DNA of 64,000 nt, taken from contig CAZVLF010000001.1 of the NCBI GenBank assembly GCA_964627795.1, positions 62,001 to 126,000 on the forward strand, written 5' to 3'. The position numbers were made by a program, and so were the translations under genes. Numbering within the stretch: the stretch's first letter is position 1; each line of letters opens with the position of its first letter. Positions 9,477 to 18,368 of the stretch are shown here, piece by piece. The notes beneath the pieces were generated by a model, which saw only the letters and a program-made list of their open reading frames with translations, was not told the DNA's origin and did no database searches. Source of the DNA: CANDYO01 sp964627795. GTDB taxonomy: Bacteria; Pseudomonadota; Alphaproteobacteria; Rickettsiales; CANDYO01.

Positions 9477-10065
9477 CCAAGCAAAATCCATTCTTTGCTT
9501 AAATGGAGATTTACCAGAAAAAGATTTTTTTGACATTAATAAAAAAATTATAGCTGCAGATGGCGCTACAAATACATTAATTAAAATGGGATTAGAACCT
9601 GATTACGTTATTGGAGATCTTGATAGTTTAACTCCTAACCTTATTAGTAAAAATAAAATAATCTATACTCCCGATCAAAATAAAACTGATTTTGAAAAAT
9701 CTTTAGAAGTTCTAAAATCTAAAGATTTACTTCCAAGCATTGTATGCGGAGTTAATGGTGGAGCTTTAGATCATATATTTTTTAATTTAAACGTTATAAT
9801 TCAAAATGATTGTTTTTTCTATTCTCCACCTTATGTAGGAATTGTTATAAGCTCATCCGCAAACCTTAATTTACAAATTGGCACCAGAATTTCTATTTTT
9901 GGATTTAATGCTAAAGTAAACTCTACCGGCTTAAAATGGGAATTAGATAAAACTAAACTAAATTTTCCTGGGTTTAATTCTCTCTCAAATGTTATTATCT
10001 CTTCAAATGTAGAAATTACAGTATTATCAGGAAAAATTTTAATTATTTTTTCTGATATTTATTAG
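9454..10065 (+). CDS. Thiamine pyrophosphokinase
   Basis: This enzyme transfers pyrophosphate from ATP to thiamine, giving TPP directly from salvaged thiamine. The 203-aa protein shows the family motifs in order: 'AADGA' (34-38), 'GDLDS' (54-58), 'DQNKTDFEKSL' (74-84) and 'GGALDH' (102-107). The last motif usually reads GGRxDH, so the Arg is replaced by Ala here. The gene overlaps the SemiSWEET gene by 23 nt in another frame and shares its TPP riboswitch. Together they form a minimal uptake-and-activate module. No thiamine biosynthesis gene (thiC, thiE, thiG) is in the window. TPK genes are variously called thiN or tnr3, so no symbol is assigned. Confidence 0.9.
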   Translation: MIVKNYFNQAKSILCLNGDLPEKDFFDINKKIIAADGATNTLIKMGLEPDYVIGDLDSLTPNLISKNKIIYTPDQNKTDFEKSLEVLKSKDLLPSIVCGVNGGALDHIFFNLNVIIQNDCFFYSPPYVGIVISSSANLNLQIGTRISIFGFNAKVNSTGLKWELDKTKLNFPGFNSLSNVIISSNVEITVLSGKILIIFSDIY

Positions 10066-10127
10066 AGCTTGAAATAGTAATTTTAATAAAATTAAATCAA
10101 ATTAAGATTTTTTAAAAATTTTAATTA

Positions 10128-10872
10128 ATGAAAAATATTTTTGCCATTATATTTTATTTATTATTTTCTTTTGGTTCATCTGCAGAAGAAAAAATTGCTG
10201 GCTTAAGCATGCTTGAGTGGCCACCATATGAAGGAGCTCACCTGGCCTGAGAAGGAGCTCATACTGTCGTGATTAGGGAAGCTTTCAGCACCATCGGATA
10301 TAAACTTAAAGCTGGCTTCTTTCGATGGGTAAGAAGTATTGAGGAAGCAAAAAACTCAAAAGAATATATAGGCTATTATACTAAATATTATTCACCTGAA
10401 GTTGAAAAAAATTTTTATTTTTCTGATCCTATCTGGTTTGCACCCGTTGGATTCGTTGAAATAAAATATAACCCTATGAATTGGGAAAACTTTGATGATT
10501 TAAAAACTACGAGATTGGCGTCATTGATGGACATGTAAACGGAGAACCATTTGATTCTATGGTTGCAAAAAAAGAGATTAAAGTCCAAGTAGTCAGTACT
10601 TGACTTATATGAAGTAAAGAAGGTACTTTCAGGTAAGATTATCGCAGCAGTAATTGATCCTAATATTAGACTATTTAATTAAAAATGATCCAAGTTTAAA
10701 ACGCGCCGATAAAATTCTTCAAATGAATTAAAAAACTCTTTTTATCCCTAAACATTAGGCTGCTTTTAGAAAAACCGAAGAAGGAAAAAAATTTAGATCT
10801 ATTTTTAATGAAGGATTGAAAAAAATTAATGCTCAAAAAATAATATTAGATTACTTCAAAAGAATGAAATAA
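10128..10872 (+). pseudogene. Decayed periplasmic solute-binding protein gene (amino-acid/SBP_bac_3 type)
   Basis: The reading begins with a signal peptide (MKNIFAIILFYLL...) and 'GLSMLEWPPYEG', then hits an in-frame TGA at 10248-10250. It continues in the same frame with 'VVIREAFSTIGYKLK', 'SKEYIGYYTKYYSPE' and 'YFSDPIWFAPVGFVE', typical of family-3 binding proteins. Near 10510 the frame shifts to 'YEIGVIDGHVNGEPFDS'. After 10600 it shifts again to 'LYEVKKVLSGKIIAAVID', and the end ('KTEEGKKFRSIFNEGLKK') lies in yet another frame with more stops. An 11-nt direct repeat (10230-10240 and 10251-10261) flanks the first stop. The gene lies 62 nt after thiamine pyrophosphokinase and may once have been in that operon. 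It is clearly non-functional. Confidence 0.85.
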
Positions 10873-10974
10873 TAATGAGCAATATTAGCTATTATTATAC
10901 TTAAAAACTATAAGGTAATAAAAGATTTTTATAATAAACAGCAAGACCAAGCAAAAAGATTATATAATTATATT

Positions 10975-11733
10975 TTACCTTTGATACCCCTTTTGCTTGG
11001 TATAAGCAGAAACATTTGGCTGATTATCTATAATATTATCGCTGTCTCTACTTAATGTTCTTTTCATGTTCTCAAAGATTGAAGACATTTTGCTACTAGT
11101 AGTTTGATGTAGATCAACAGCTTTATCTTTCAGCTCTTTGGTAATATGAAAAACTTTATCACTAACTTCTTTTACACTACGCCCTGCGGCACTCCCTGCT
11201 ATATGACTAATATCATGAGCTACATCTTTACTTCCACTTAATATTATACTAGCACCAGCAATAGTTTTACTTGCAACCTCAGCAACTTTTTTTCTATGCT
11301 GCTCGGGCGATCTTTCAATTGCAAGATCACTTAATCCTAACACTGCATTCATCATTAAACTTGTTTCTTTAACTTCAGAGCGAACATTTTCACGATTTCC
11401 TTTTAGTAAAGCTTCTTTAATAGCATCAGCTTTAGAGAAATCTGAGTTAACTTTTTTGGCTATATCATCTAATGATCTTGAAGGTTCTGCATTTAACCCC
11501 GATCTCAAACCTTCTGATCCTCCATCAAAAGCGCTTTTAGCTACATCTTTAACATGCTCTACAAAGGGATCTTTAATTTGGGTCTTAATTTGATCTTTTA
11601 TCTCACTTTTAAAACTTTCTTTAGCAACTCTAAGAGCTGAAGTTATCTCACTTTGAATTGGAAACCTTTTTGCAATAGTATTTTTTGCTAACGTTGTTAC
11701 AACCTTTACTCCTGTTTGAGCAATATTCCTCAT
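10975..11733 (-). CDS. Hypothetical helical protein
   Basis: I do not recognise a family. The protein (252 aa from the ATG; a GTG four codons upstream at 11745 is possible) is rich in Ala, Ser, Lys and Glu. It appears almost wholly alpha-helical, without a signal peptide or a convincing membrane segment. Short charged repeats such as 'SEIKDQIKTQIKDPFVEHVKD' and an Ala/Gly stretch near 'AGASIILSGSKDVAHDISHIAG' suggest amphipathic helices. Its C-terminus is polar and ends KGYQR. It is isolated between a pseudogene and a permease gene. It could be a structural or secreted host-interaction protein, but nothing in the sequence proves this. Confidence 0.6.
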   Translation of the reverse strand: MRNIAQTGVKVVTTLAKNTIAKRFPIQSEITSALRVAKESFKSEIKDQIKTQIKDPFVEHVKDVAKSAFDGGSEGLRSGLNAEPSRSLDDIAKKVNSDFSKADAIKEALLKGNRENVRSEVKETSLMMNAVLGLSDLAIERSPEQHRKKVAEVASKTIAGASIILSGSKDVAHDISHIAGSAAGRSVKEVSDKVFHITKELKDKAVDLHQTTSSKMSSIFENMKRTLSRDSDNIIDNQPNVSAYTKQKGYQR

Positions 11734-11847
11734 AGTCTGCTTCACTTTTACAAATATTATATTAAAGATAATAATTATATTTTATATAATTATTTTATAT
11801 TTTAAAACCTAAACTTGCTTAAATATATAAAAAAGAGAAACTTCATA

Positions 11848-13038
11848 CTAAAGAAATTGGCACATTATAATAACAAGGCCAACAAAAATAGAAATAAGAT
11901 AACCAGATTTTAGCTTAAGTATTGGATAATATAAATTATCAAATTTTTTCACATATAATAAGTATATAGGAAGCAATATAGCTATTACCACCAATATCAT
12001 TCCTGCAAAACTCAAAAGCTTAACAAATGCATTAGGCACAATAATTGCAAGAATATAAGCAGGACCTATAGTTAGAATGGCAGAAATAACTTTTTTAATG
12101 AAAGAATTTCTTACCTTGATTATGTTGTAAAAATAATCATCTAATCCCACTCCTATACCTAATACAGAAGTAATAATTGCTAGTAAAGAAATCCACCATA
12201 TAATAATTTGAACAAATGACCATTCTGCAATTTGACTTAAAACCTTTATAAGCTCTCCCACCTCCACACTACCACCAACCATTTTTTGATAAAAACTATT
12301 GTTATTTTGATATACTGTTGAAAGCAAAGTACAGGTCCATGTTATATAAATTAAAGCTGGAATCAGACTTCCCCAAAAAAATGCTTTTTTGAGCATTTTA
12401 GAATCATTATCACAAAACTTAGTTAAAGTATGAAAGATTACCTGAAAACCAAAAGCTGTAAATGTAATTGGTATAATAGTTTTCCAGTTTGCAATATCAT
12501 GAAAACCAGAGACAAACAAAGGCACGTTATGCCAATTGATCGTTACTATCAAACCAATCATTAACAGAGCAATAACAATCAATAAACCTATAAATAATAT
12601 TCTATTTACATAATCAAGGATCCTTAAGGGCAGCATAAGCAAAAGTAAAGCCCCAATGGTATAAATTTGGGCCACATTATTAAATAAAAATTCTTGTTTT
12701 AACCACGATTCTAGCATTTTCTGTAGCACTGAAGAACCAGCGTAAATATAAACGGATAAAAGTGTGTAAGAAAGAACTTTAAAGCTGCTGGTTCCAATCA
12801 CTTCAGCAAGCCTACCTGAAAATTTCCTAGCAAGATTGCCAAGCTGCATTCCTTCTCCGGCTTGAAGATTCAATTCAATATTGGCTAGTGATGTATAGTA
12901 AATCACTGACCATAATAACATCATTAATATTATACTAGGTATTATACCAACTTTCGCTAATAGCATTGGCAAAGCTATCATACCACTGCCAATACAAGTC
13001 GCTGAAATCAGCATTATAGCGCCAGTTTGTTTTTTCAT
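11848..13038 (-). CDS. Aromatic amino acid permease (TyrP/Mtr-like, HAAAP family)
   Basis: This is an inner-membrane proton-coupled amino-acid importer. The 396-aa protein has about eleven hydrophobic helices. It opens with the family's N-terminal motif 'GAIMLISATCIGSGMIALP', close to TyrP/Mtr/TnaB proteins, and later has 'PITFTAFGFQVIFHTL'. Rickettsiales typically import tyrosine or tryptophan because they lack the pathways (family knowledge). The gene stands alone: the rplM-rpsI terminator lies between it and rpsI, and a hypothetical gene follows downstream. Exact substrate cannot be read from sequence. Confidence 0.85.
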   Translation of the reverse strand: MKKQTGAIMLISATCIGSGMIALPMLLAKVGIIPSIILMMLLWSVIYYTSLANIELNLQAGEGMQLGNLARKFSGRLAEVIGTSSFKVLSYTLLSVYIYAGSSVLQKMLESWLKQEFLFNNVAQIYTIGALLLLMLPLRILDYVNRILFIGLLIVIALLMIGLIVTINWHNVPLFVSGFHDIANWKTIIPITFTAFGFQVIFHTLTKFCDNDSKMLKKAFFWGSLIPALIYITWTCTLLSTVYQNNNSFYQKMVGGSVEVGELIKVLSQIAEWSFVQIIIWWISLLAIITSVLGIGVGLDDYFYNIIKVRNSFIKKVISAILTIGPAYILAIIVPNAFVKLLSFAGMILVVIAILLPIYLLYVKKFDNLYYPILKLKSGYLISIFVGLVIIMCQFL

Positions 13039-13060
13039 AGCTTGATTCTAATGTAAAGGT

Positions 13061-13090
13061 AAAAAAAGAGCGCTCCTGTTTGAGCGCTCC
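13061..13090 (-). terminator. Rho-independent terminator of rplM-rpsI
   Basis: Two copies of GAGCGCTC (13068-13075 and 13082-13089) pair into an 8-bp GC-rich stem with a 6-nt loop. On the minus strand this is followed by seven T residues (13061-13067). It lies 14 nt after the rpsI stop. Confidence 0.88.
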
Positions 13091-13103
13091 TAGTGAATAG
13101 TTT

Positions 13104-13562
13104 CTAACGTTTTGAGAACTGGAAGCGCTTACGAGCTTTTTTCTGCCCATATTTTTTACGTTCAACTGTTCTTGAATCTCTAGTTAAGAATCCTGCTTTG
13201 CTTAATAACACGTGCAACTCAGGAGCATATTGGTCTAATGCACGGCTAATACCATGTCTAATAGCACCAGCTTGTCCACTAATTCCACCACCTTTTACTG
13301 TACACATAATATCATATTGGCCAGAAGTTTTAGTTTCCACGAAAGGTTGTAGAAGCCCTATTCTATGCGCAGGACGTGGGAAGTAATCTTCAAAAGCTCT
13401 TCCATTGATTGTTATTTTACCATTACCCGGCTTAATCCAAACTCTTGCAACGGCATCTTTTCTTCTGCCTGTACCATAAGAACGACCAAGTGAGTCAATA
13501 TTCGGTTTTCTTACAACTTCTTGCTTTGTGATTAGCTGGCTTTGTAATTCACTCAATGACAT
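13104..13562 (-). CDS. rpsI: 30S ribosomal protein S9
   Basis: S9 is a small-subunit head protein whose C-terminal tail reaches the P-site tRNA. The 152-aa sequence has the conserved 'GRSYGTGRRKDAVARVWIKPG', 'GGGISGQAGAIRHGISRAL' and 'LTRDSRTVERKKYGQKKAR' blocks. It ends in the characteristic basic tail 'KRFQFSKR'. It follows rplM by 2 nt, the standard bacterial rplM-rpsI pair. A strong terminator follows. Confidence 0.97.
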   Translation of the reverse strand: MSLSELQSQLITKQEVVRKPNIDSLGRSYGTGRRKDAVARVWIKPGNGKITINGRAFEDYFPRPAHRIGLLQPFVETKTSGQYDIMCTVKGGGISGQAGAIRHGISRALDQYAPELHVLLSKAGFLTRDSRTVERKKYGQKKARKRFQFSKR

Positions 13563-13564
13563 AA

Positions 13565-14035
13565 TTAATCCTTTTTATTTTTTAAATTCATATTTGCGAA
13601 ATCAAAAACTTCAGGTTTTTGAGCTTCATGTGGATGAGAATTTCCTGCATAAACATATAAGTTAGAAAGTCTTTTTCTTCCCATAGGACCTTCAGCTAAC
13701 ATTCTTTCAACTGCTTTTTCAACCACTCTTTGAGGATGCTTACTAGCTAAAATCTTTCCAGCTGTAGTCTCCTTAATTCCACCAAAATATCCAGTGTGAC
13801 GATAATAAATTTTTCCGTCTTTCGTAGCTGCCTTGTTACCAGTTAAACAAATCTTATCGGCATTAATAATTATTATATTGTCACCACAATCTTGGCTTGG
13901 TGTATAAGTTGGTTTATGTTTACCAGCTAAAATCATCGCAACTTTAGCAGCTAATCTACCAAGAACAACGTTTGTAGCATCGATCAACAACCATTTTTTG
14001 TCTACTTCAGACAATTTCATTGAATAAGTTTTCAT
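13565..14035 (-). CDS. rplM: 50S ribosomal protein L13
   Basis: L13 is an early-assembly large-subunit protein. The 156-aa sequence contains 'WLLIDATNVVLGRLAAKVA', 'YTPSQDCGDNIIIINADKI', 'YYRHTGYFGGIKE' and 'MLAEGPMGRKRLSNLYVYAG', all family-typical. It is the first gene of the rplM-rpsI operon, with a promoter-like sequence at 14081-14110. Confidence 0.97.
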   Translation of the reverse strand: MKTYSMKLSEVDKKWLLIDATNVVLGRLAAKVAMILAGKHKPTYTPSQDCGDNIIIINADKICLTGNKAATKDGKIYYRHTGYFGGIKETTAGKILASKHPQRVVEKAVERMLAEGPMGRKRLSNLYVYAGNSHPHEAQKPEVFDFANMNLKNKKD

Positions 14036-14080
14036 CGATTTTATTGCAACCTTATTACATTAAATTTAATTAGAGGCTAT

Positions 14081-14110
14081 AAAATAAGCTAAATTACTCC
14101 TATTTGTCAA
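14081..14110 (-). promoter_or_regulatory. Promoter of rplM-rpsI
   Basis: On the minus strand there is a perfect -35 TTGACA (14105-14110), an 18-nt spacer and a -10 TATTTT (14081-14086), about 45 nt upstream of the rplM start. It lies between rplM and the divergently positioned esterase stop. Confidence 0.55.
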
Positions 14111-14143
14111 TGTTTTTTATTATTACTATAAAATAAATTTTTA

Positions 14144-14803
14144 TTATTTTGCTTGTCGTCTATTTTTTAAAAATTCAATTGATAAATTTAGAGCCTGTTG
14201 ATTAATTGAATGACCAAGATTTTTTATCACATGCTCTTCATGTAACAATCCTACTTTTTCTAAATCTTTAGCAGCTTGATAATGCCTGTCTATTGTTACC
14301 ACTTCATCTTGCTCACCATGGATTAAGCAAATAGGAGGAGAGGACTTTTTTTCTTTTTTAATTTCCTCTGGCTTAATTAAAGCACCTGAAAACCCAATCA
14401 CACCAAAACAATTCTCCTCTAATCTAGGAGCTAACTGAAGTGCCATCATTGAACCTTGAGAAAAACCTATAAGAACTAAATCTTTATAATGCAAGTTGAA
14501 TTTTTCTAAATTTTCATCAATATATTGCTTTAAGATAGGCAAAGCAATTTGCACTCCTTGATATAGTTTATCTGGATTATAATCTTTTAAGCTAAACCAT
14601 TGATATCCCATTGGATACATATCATATGCAAATGGAGCATTAGGAGAAAGAAAAACTGCACTAGGAAAATGTTCACTATATTCTTCAGCAAGCGAAATAA
14701 GATCATGCCCATCTGATCCTACCCCATGAAGAAATATAAATAGTTTGTCAGGTTTTTTAATGCCAAATGGCAATTTAAATGGTCCAGATAATTTTAATGT
14801 CAT
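14144..14803 (-). CDS. Alpha/beta-hydrolase, phospholipase/carboxylesterase family
   Basis: This is a 219-aa cytoplasmic esterase of the carboxylesterase/acyl-protein-thioesterase type (YpfH-like). The nucleophile elbow GFSQGS puts Ser at residue 115. The other triad members are Asp166 in 'HGEQDEVV' and His198 in 'NLGHSI'. The oxyanion-hole region 'FLHGVGSDGHDL' is near residue 24. No signal peptide is visible. It lies 8 nt after the neighbouring metallopeptidase gene on the same strand, so the two are probably co-transcribed. Substrate is not determinable; family members hydrolyse lysophospholipids or short acyl esters. Confidence 0.88.
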   Translation of the reverse strand: MTLKLSGPFKLPFGIKKPDKLFIFLHGVGSDGHDLISLAEEYSEHFPSAVFLSPNAPFAYDMYPMGYQWFSLKDYNPDKLYQGVQIALPILKQYIDENLEKFNLHYKDLVLIGFSQGSMMALQLAPRLEENCFGVIGFSGALIKPEEIKKEKKSSPPICLIHGEQDEVVTIDRHYQAAKDLEKVGLLHEEHVIKNLGHSINQQALNLSIEFLKNRRQAK

Positions 14804-14811
14804 AAATTCTC

Positions 14812-15537
14812 CTAATTAAAATACATATATAATTTTTTTCCGTTATTTTTTAACCATAACTTTGCCTGAAAATATTCAGGCATTAGTTGATATACTAACT
14901 TCCAAAATTTAGGGCTATGGTTCATTTCTTTAAGATGGCATAACTCATGAATCACCACATATTCCATCACTTCTCTTGGCGCTAAAACCAATCTCCACGA
15001 AAATGATAAGTTCTTAAATGAGCTGCAACTACCCCATTTAGTTATAGTATCTTTTATATCTACTCTATTATAAGATACCCCAAGCTTCGCAGCATATTTT
15101 ACCAACAGCTCTTTTATTTCACATTTAGCAATATATTTTAATTTCATCATCAGGATGTTTTCAAGCTTTTCTTCCTTAACAAGATAAGAAACAAAAACAC
15201 AATTATCTTTTATTTCAACTAATGAATCTAAATTTAAACAGTCTCGAATTAATTTATGCTCTTCACCTAAAATTGAAATGATTTCTAAATTTTTATTCTC
15301 AATTTTTTTTATTCTACTTCTTAACCATTCTTCTTTTTTAAGCAGAAAGCTATAACCTTTTTCAAATTGTACATAATAAGGAAGAACTAATTCAACTTCA
15401 CCATTTAATTTAATTTTTAGCTTTATGTTTCTAGCTCTTGCATGGCGCTGAATTTTTATAATAATCTGGTCTTCTCCTTCACCTAAATAAATAAATTTGT
15501 CTTCATTAGATTGATGTTTAAAAATAGAAAAAAACAA
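14812..15537 (-). CDS. YgjP-like zinc metallopeptidase (DUF45/M48-like)
   Basis: The 241-aa protein carries the zinc-binding motif HELCH at 197-201, followed by the third ligand region 'MNHSPKFW' (His207), as in the YgjP/WLM-like family. Upstream is the typical 'KWGSCSSFKNLSFSWRLVLAP' block. No signal peptide or membrane helix is seen, so it is probably cytosolic. The biological role of the family is poorly known. It precedes the esterase gene by 8 nt in a likely two-gene operon. Confidence 0.85.
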   Translation of the reverse strand: MFFSIFKHQSNEDKFIYLGEGEDQIIIKIQRHARARNIKLKIKLNGEVELVLPYYVQFEKGYSFLLKKEEWLRSRIKKIENKNLEIISILGEEHKLIRDCLNLDSLVEIKDNCVFVSYLVKEEKLENILMMKLKYIAKCEIKELLVKYAAKLGVSYNRVDIKDTITKWGSCSSFKNLSFSWRLVLAPREVMEYVVIHELCHLKEMNHSPKFWKLVYQLMPEYFQAKLWLKNNGKKLYMYFN

Positions 15538-15732
15538 TTATTCCTGATTCCTTTTAAAATACAAAATTGATAGCATTTTATTCCAATAAAAACAATCTAG
15601 TTCAAAGTAAAACTATATTTTATCTTGCTAAAAATAATAAATTTATATAAATTGCTTAGTTACCAAGATTCTAATTTCTCTATAAAATTAGCAATCCAAC
15701 TCCTTCAACAAATTTATTTAGTAAATATAATT

Positions 15733-16962
15733 ATGGTAAAAACTAGCAAAAACATTTTAACAAAAATATTTTATTTAGTGTCACTAATACTCATATCTGT
15801 ATTTACTATTTATCAATATAATTCTTATAAATTTAATAAAGCTCTTGAATTATCTACTCAATTTCCACAAGGCTATTGGGAAGACAAATATAAGAATGTT
15901 CCAATTAAAGATAAATATAAGGTTGTTTTTGTTACAAGTGCAGGAGGAGAATATAGTTATAGTGAGTATTTCAAATATGCAGCTGAAAAAATGGGCTGGG
16001 AAGTTAAAATATACTCAGATAACACTATAGGTTATGAGGAGGAAATAATTAACTTTGATCCTGATATGATTTTATTCACAGATTTTACTAATTCTTTTGT
16101 AAAGAATGCTCACTTAAAAGACTATAAAATAGTCTCTCATCGATCAAGAAAATATTTAGCACGATTTATTCCTCTTAATGTTAGTAAATATTATAGAAAT
16201 CATATATCTAAATGGAATCCTTACAAATTAAAAAAAGAGTCAAGAGAATTATTTAACTACACCCATGGTATACTAACCTTTGATCAAGAGTTAGGTTATT
16301 TTGCAGAAATTGCAAAGCGTAATAAAAAACCCTTTTATGGAACTGGCATTTATTGCAATGCTCCAGCTTTAGAAAACTTACCTGCAGAGCCAAGAAAACT
16401 TTTTTGGGGAGGAATGTCATGGGATAACACGCGTAACTCAAAAAGATATAAGAAATTAATTAACCTTTTAAGTGAAAATATTCCTATAAGAATGTACGGC
16501 CATTATAGTAAATTTTCTTATCTTAAACCTTTTGTGTATGGGGGTTTTATTCCAGCTGGAATGCAGAATATTGAACTTATCAGGAAAAACGGGATATATT
16601 TATTAACACATAGCAATTTCCATATAAAAGCTAGCAATCCATCTCTTCGACTATTTGAGGCAGCTACTGCAAATGTACCTATTATTTCAGATAAGCATCC
16701 ATTTGTAATAAAACATTTTGGCGATAGCGTTTTATATTTTGATCATGAGGCAGATGCTCAAACCATGTATAATCAAATTAAAAAGCATGTTGATTGGATT
16801 TTAGCCAACCCAGAGAAAGCCAAAAAAATGGCAAGCAGAGCACATAAAATATTTTTAGATAATTTTACCATAGAAAGAGATTTGATTAAAATTGCTAAAA
16901 TGCACGAATATATACTTATGAAAGAAAAGGAAATGGATCTAGACGCTCCTTTAACTTATTAA
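15733..16962 (+). CDS. Membrane-anchored glycosyltransferase, CgeB-like (GT group 1 C-terminus)
   Basis: The C-terminal half has the signature of the glycosyltransferase group 1/CgeB type: 'SNPSLRLFEAATANVPIISD' followed by 'DSVLYFDHEADA'. The N-terminal half has a Rossmann-like 'KYKVVFVTSAGGEYSYSEYF'. I choose the ATG at 15733 (409 aa), which puts a single membrane anchor at about residues 8-29. A TTG at 15625 would add 36 residues but lacks a ribosome-binding site. The enzyme probably modifies an envelope polysaccharide or lipid on the cytoplasmic side of the membrane. Donor and acceptor are unknown. It stands alone, converging with the efflux cluster. Confidence 0.8.
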   Translation: MVKTSKNILTKIFYLVSLILISVFTIYQYNSYKFNKALELSTQFPQGYWEDKYKNVPIKDKYKVVFVTSAGGEYSYSEYFKYAAEKMGWEVKIYSDNTIGYEEEIINFDPDMILFTDFTNSFVKNAHLKDYKIVSHRSRKYLARFIPLNVSKYYRNHISKWNPYKLKKESRELFNYTHGILTFDQELGYFAEIAKRNKKPFYGTGIYCNAPALENLPAEPRKLFWGGMSWDNTRNSKRYKKLINLLSENIPIRMYGHYSKFSYLKPFVYGGFIPAGMQNIELIRKNGIYLLTHSNFHIKASNPSLRLFEAATANVPIISDKHPFVIKHFGDSVLYFDHEADAQTMYNQIKKHVDWILANPEKAKKMASRAHKIFLDNFTIERDLIKIAKMHEYILMKEKEMDLDAPLTY

Positions 16963-16974
16963 AATTTAATTTTT

Positions 16975-17002
16975 AAGATGGTATATATAAGCCATCTTAA
17001 GA
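16975..17002. terminator. Hairpin between convergent glycosyltransferase and efflux genes
   Basis: TTAAGATGG (16975-16983) pairs perfectly with CCATCTTAA (16994-17002) around a 10-nt loop. It lies 13 nt after the glycosyltransferase stop and 26 nt before the stop of the convergent outer-membrane factor. T-tracts are weak on both sides, so it may act as a bidirectional terminator or just a 3'-end stabiliser. Confidence 0.5.
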
Positions 17003-17027
17003 ACCACACTTAAATATAAACAGCCCC

Positions 17028-18368
17028 TTAATCTATATTACCGCCGAAAGCCTCAAATAAACTCACTGAAGAAGTTAGCTTACCTAAAGAACTATTAATA
17101 AGCTCACACTCAGCTAAGAGCCAATTCTTTCTAGCCTCAACAAGCTCAAATAAATTTATTCTTCCAGTTTTATATTGCTTATTAGCTAAATTATATTTTT
17201 TACTTAAAGCCCTTTCATATTCTTGAGCCTGCTTATAGCTTAAAGCATTATTTTTTTTTGCCTCTAAAGCAGTTAAGCCTTCAGCAAAGGCTTTTCTTAT
17301 TGTTAACTGATAATCTACTTCTGCTTGAGATTTATCTGCTTTGGCAATCCCTAATATGCTTCCTTTCTTTCCAAAGTCAAAAGTCTGAAAATTTAATTTT
17401 CCTGCTATTGATTGATCTTGAGATTTCTTCTCAAAAAGATTGCTTGAGTGATTACTATTATAGCCAAATGCAGAAGCTATAGAAATTTCAGGGAAATAAC
17501 TTGCTCTTGCAACTTTTATATTATATTTAGAAGCTTCAAGTATTTTTTCTGCAGCAATAATATCTGGGCGTTTCAAAAGCATTTTTGAAGATATTTCTTC
17601 TTTTAACTTAGGATCAGTAATTGATGCTATATTACTTGTTCTAGATATAATTGACTCTGCCACATCTTTACCTATTAAAACAGCTAATGCTTTTTCCTGA
17701 GCAAATAATTCTTGCTTCATTTCAATCAACTGCATATAAGCCTTATTCATCATCACTTGATAATTATAGATTTCTTCTTCACTTGCCTGACCAATTTCAC
17801 CTTGTTTAAGTTTAAGTTGATAAAGTTTTTTATTTAGCTCATAAACTTGATTTAATAAATTTATTTTATTATCTAAAGAGATTAGATTAAAATATCCTTT
17901 AGTTACCTCACTAGCGATAGTTATTTTCACTGCTTTTTTAGTAGATTCTAAAGCTGCTAGCTGATTTTTGGCTGCTTTATTAGCGGCAGCCATTTTTCCC
18001 CAAATATCAATTTGGTAGTTAAAAACCACTCCTAAATTAAAGATATTATATGTCTCATGTATAGGAGCGATATATAAATTATCACTATCTCTTTGTTTTA
18101 CTGCAGATCCATGAATATTTATAGTAGGCAACCTATTAGCAGATGATATACCTAAATTCATTTGCGCTTTGTTAACATTTATCATTGCTGTTAAAACATC
18201 AGCATTTGAAATTAAAGCCTCCTTAACAACCTGGTTTAAACTTGGATCGTTAAATTTTTCCCAAAATTGATCAATCTCATTTATTTCATTTTTTGCATCA
18301 ACTTTGTTTGCTTTATGAGAGCAACCAAATATAATCAAGAAAAATAAAACTACTAAAAATTTTTTCAT
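17028..18368 (-). CDS. Outer-membrane efflux lipoprotein (NodT/TolC-like)
   Basis: This outer-membrane factor forms a trimeric exit duct for tripartite efflux pumps. The 446-aa sequence begins with a lipoprotein signal ending IFGC (Cys16). It then has two OEP repeats with long helices, for example 'SNADVLTAMINVNKAQMNLG', 'LKRPDIIAAEKILEASKYNI' and 'KQYKTGRINLFELVEARKNW'. Its start abuts the stop of the DHA2 pump gene (1-nt overlap at 18368). It is the last of three efflux genes on the minus strand. A second paralogue begins the cluster, and no adaptor gene is present. Confidence 0.9.
   Translation of the reverse strand: MKKFLVVLFFLIIFGCSHKANKVDAKNEINEIDQFWEKFNDPSLNQVVKEALISNADVLTAMINVNKAQMNLGISSANRLPTINIHGSAVKQRDSDNLYIAPIHETYNIFNLGVVFNYQIDIWGKMAAANKAAKNQLAALESTKKAVKITIASEVTKGYFNLISLDNKINLLNQVYELNKKLYQLKLKQGEIGQASEEEIYNYQVMMNKAYMQLIEMKQELFAQEKALAVLIGKDVAESIISRTSNIASITDPKLKEEISSKMLLKRPDIIAAEKILEASKYNIKVARASYFPEISIASAFGYNSNHSSNLFEKKSQDQSIAGKLNFQTFDFGKKGSILGIAKADKSQAEVDYQLTIRKAFAEGLTALEAKKNNALSYKQAQEYERALSKKYNLANKQYKTGRINLFELVEARKNWLLAECELINSSLGKLTSSVSLFEAFGGNID

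Noticed and set aside
13068..13089. Two GAGCGCTC palindromes as a regulator binding site
   Set aside because: Their position just after the rpsI stop and the following T-run show a transcription terminator.
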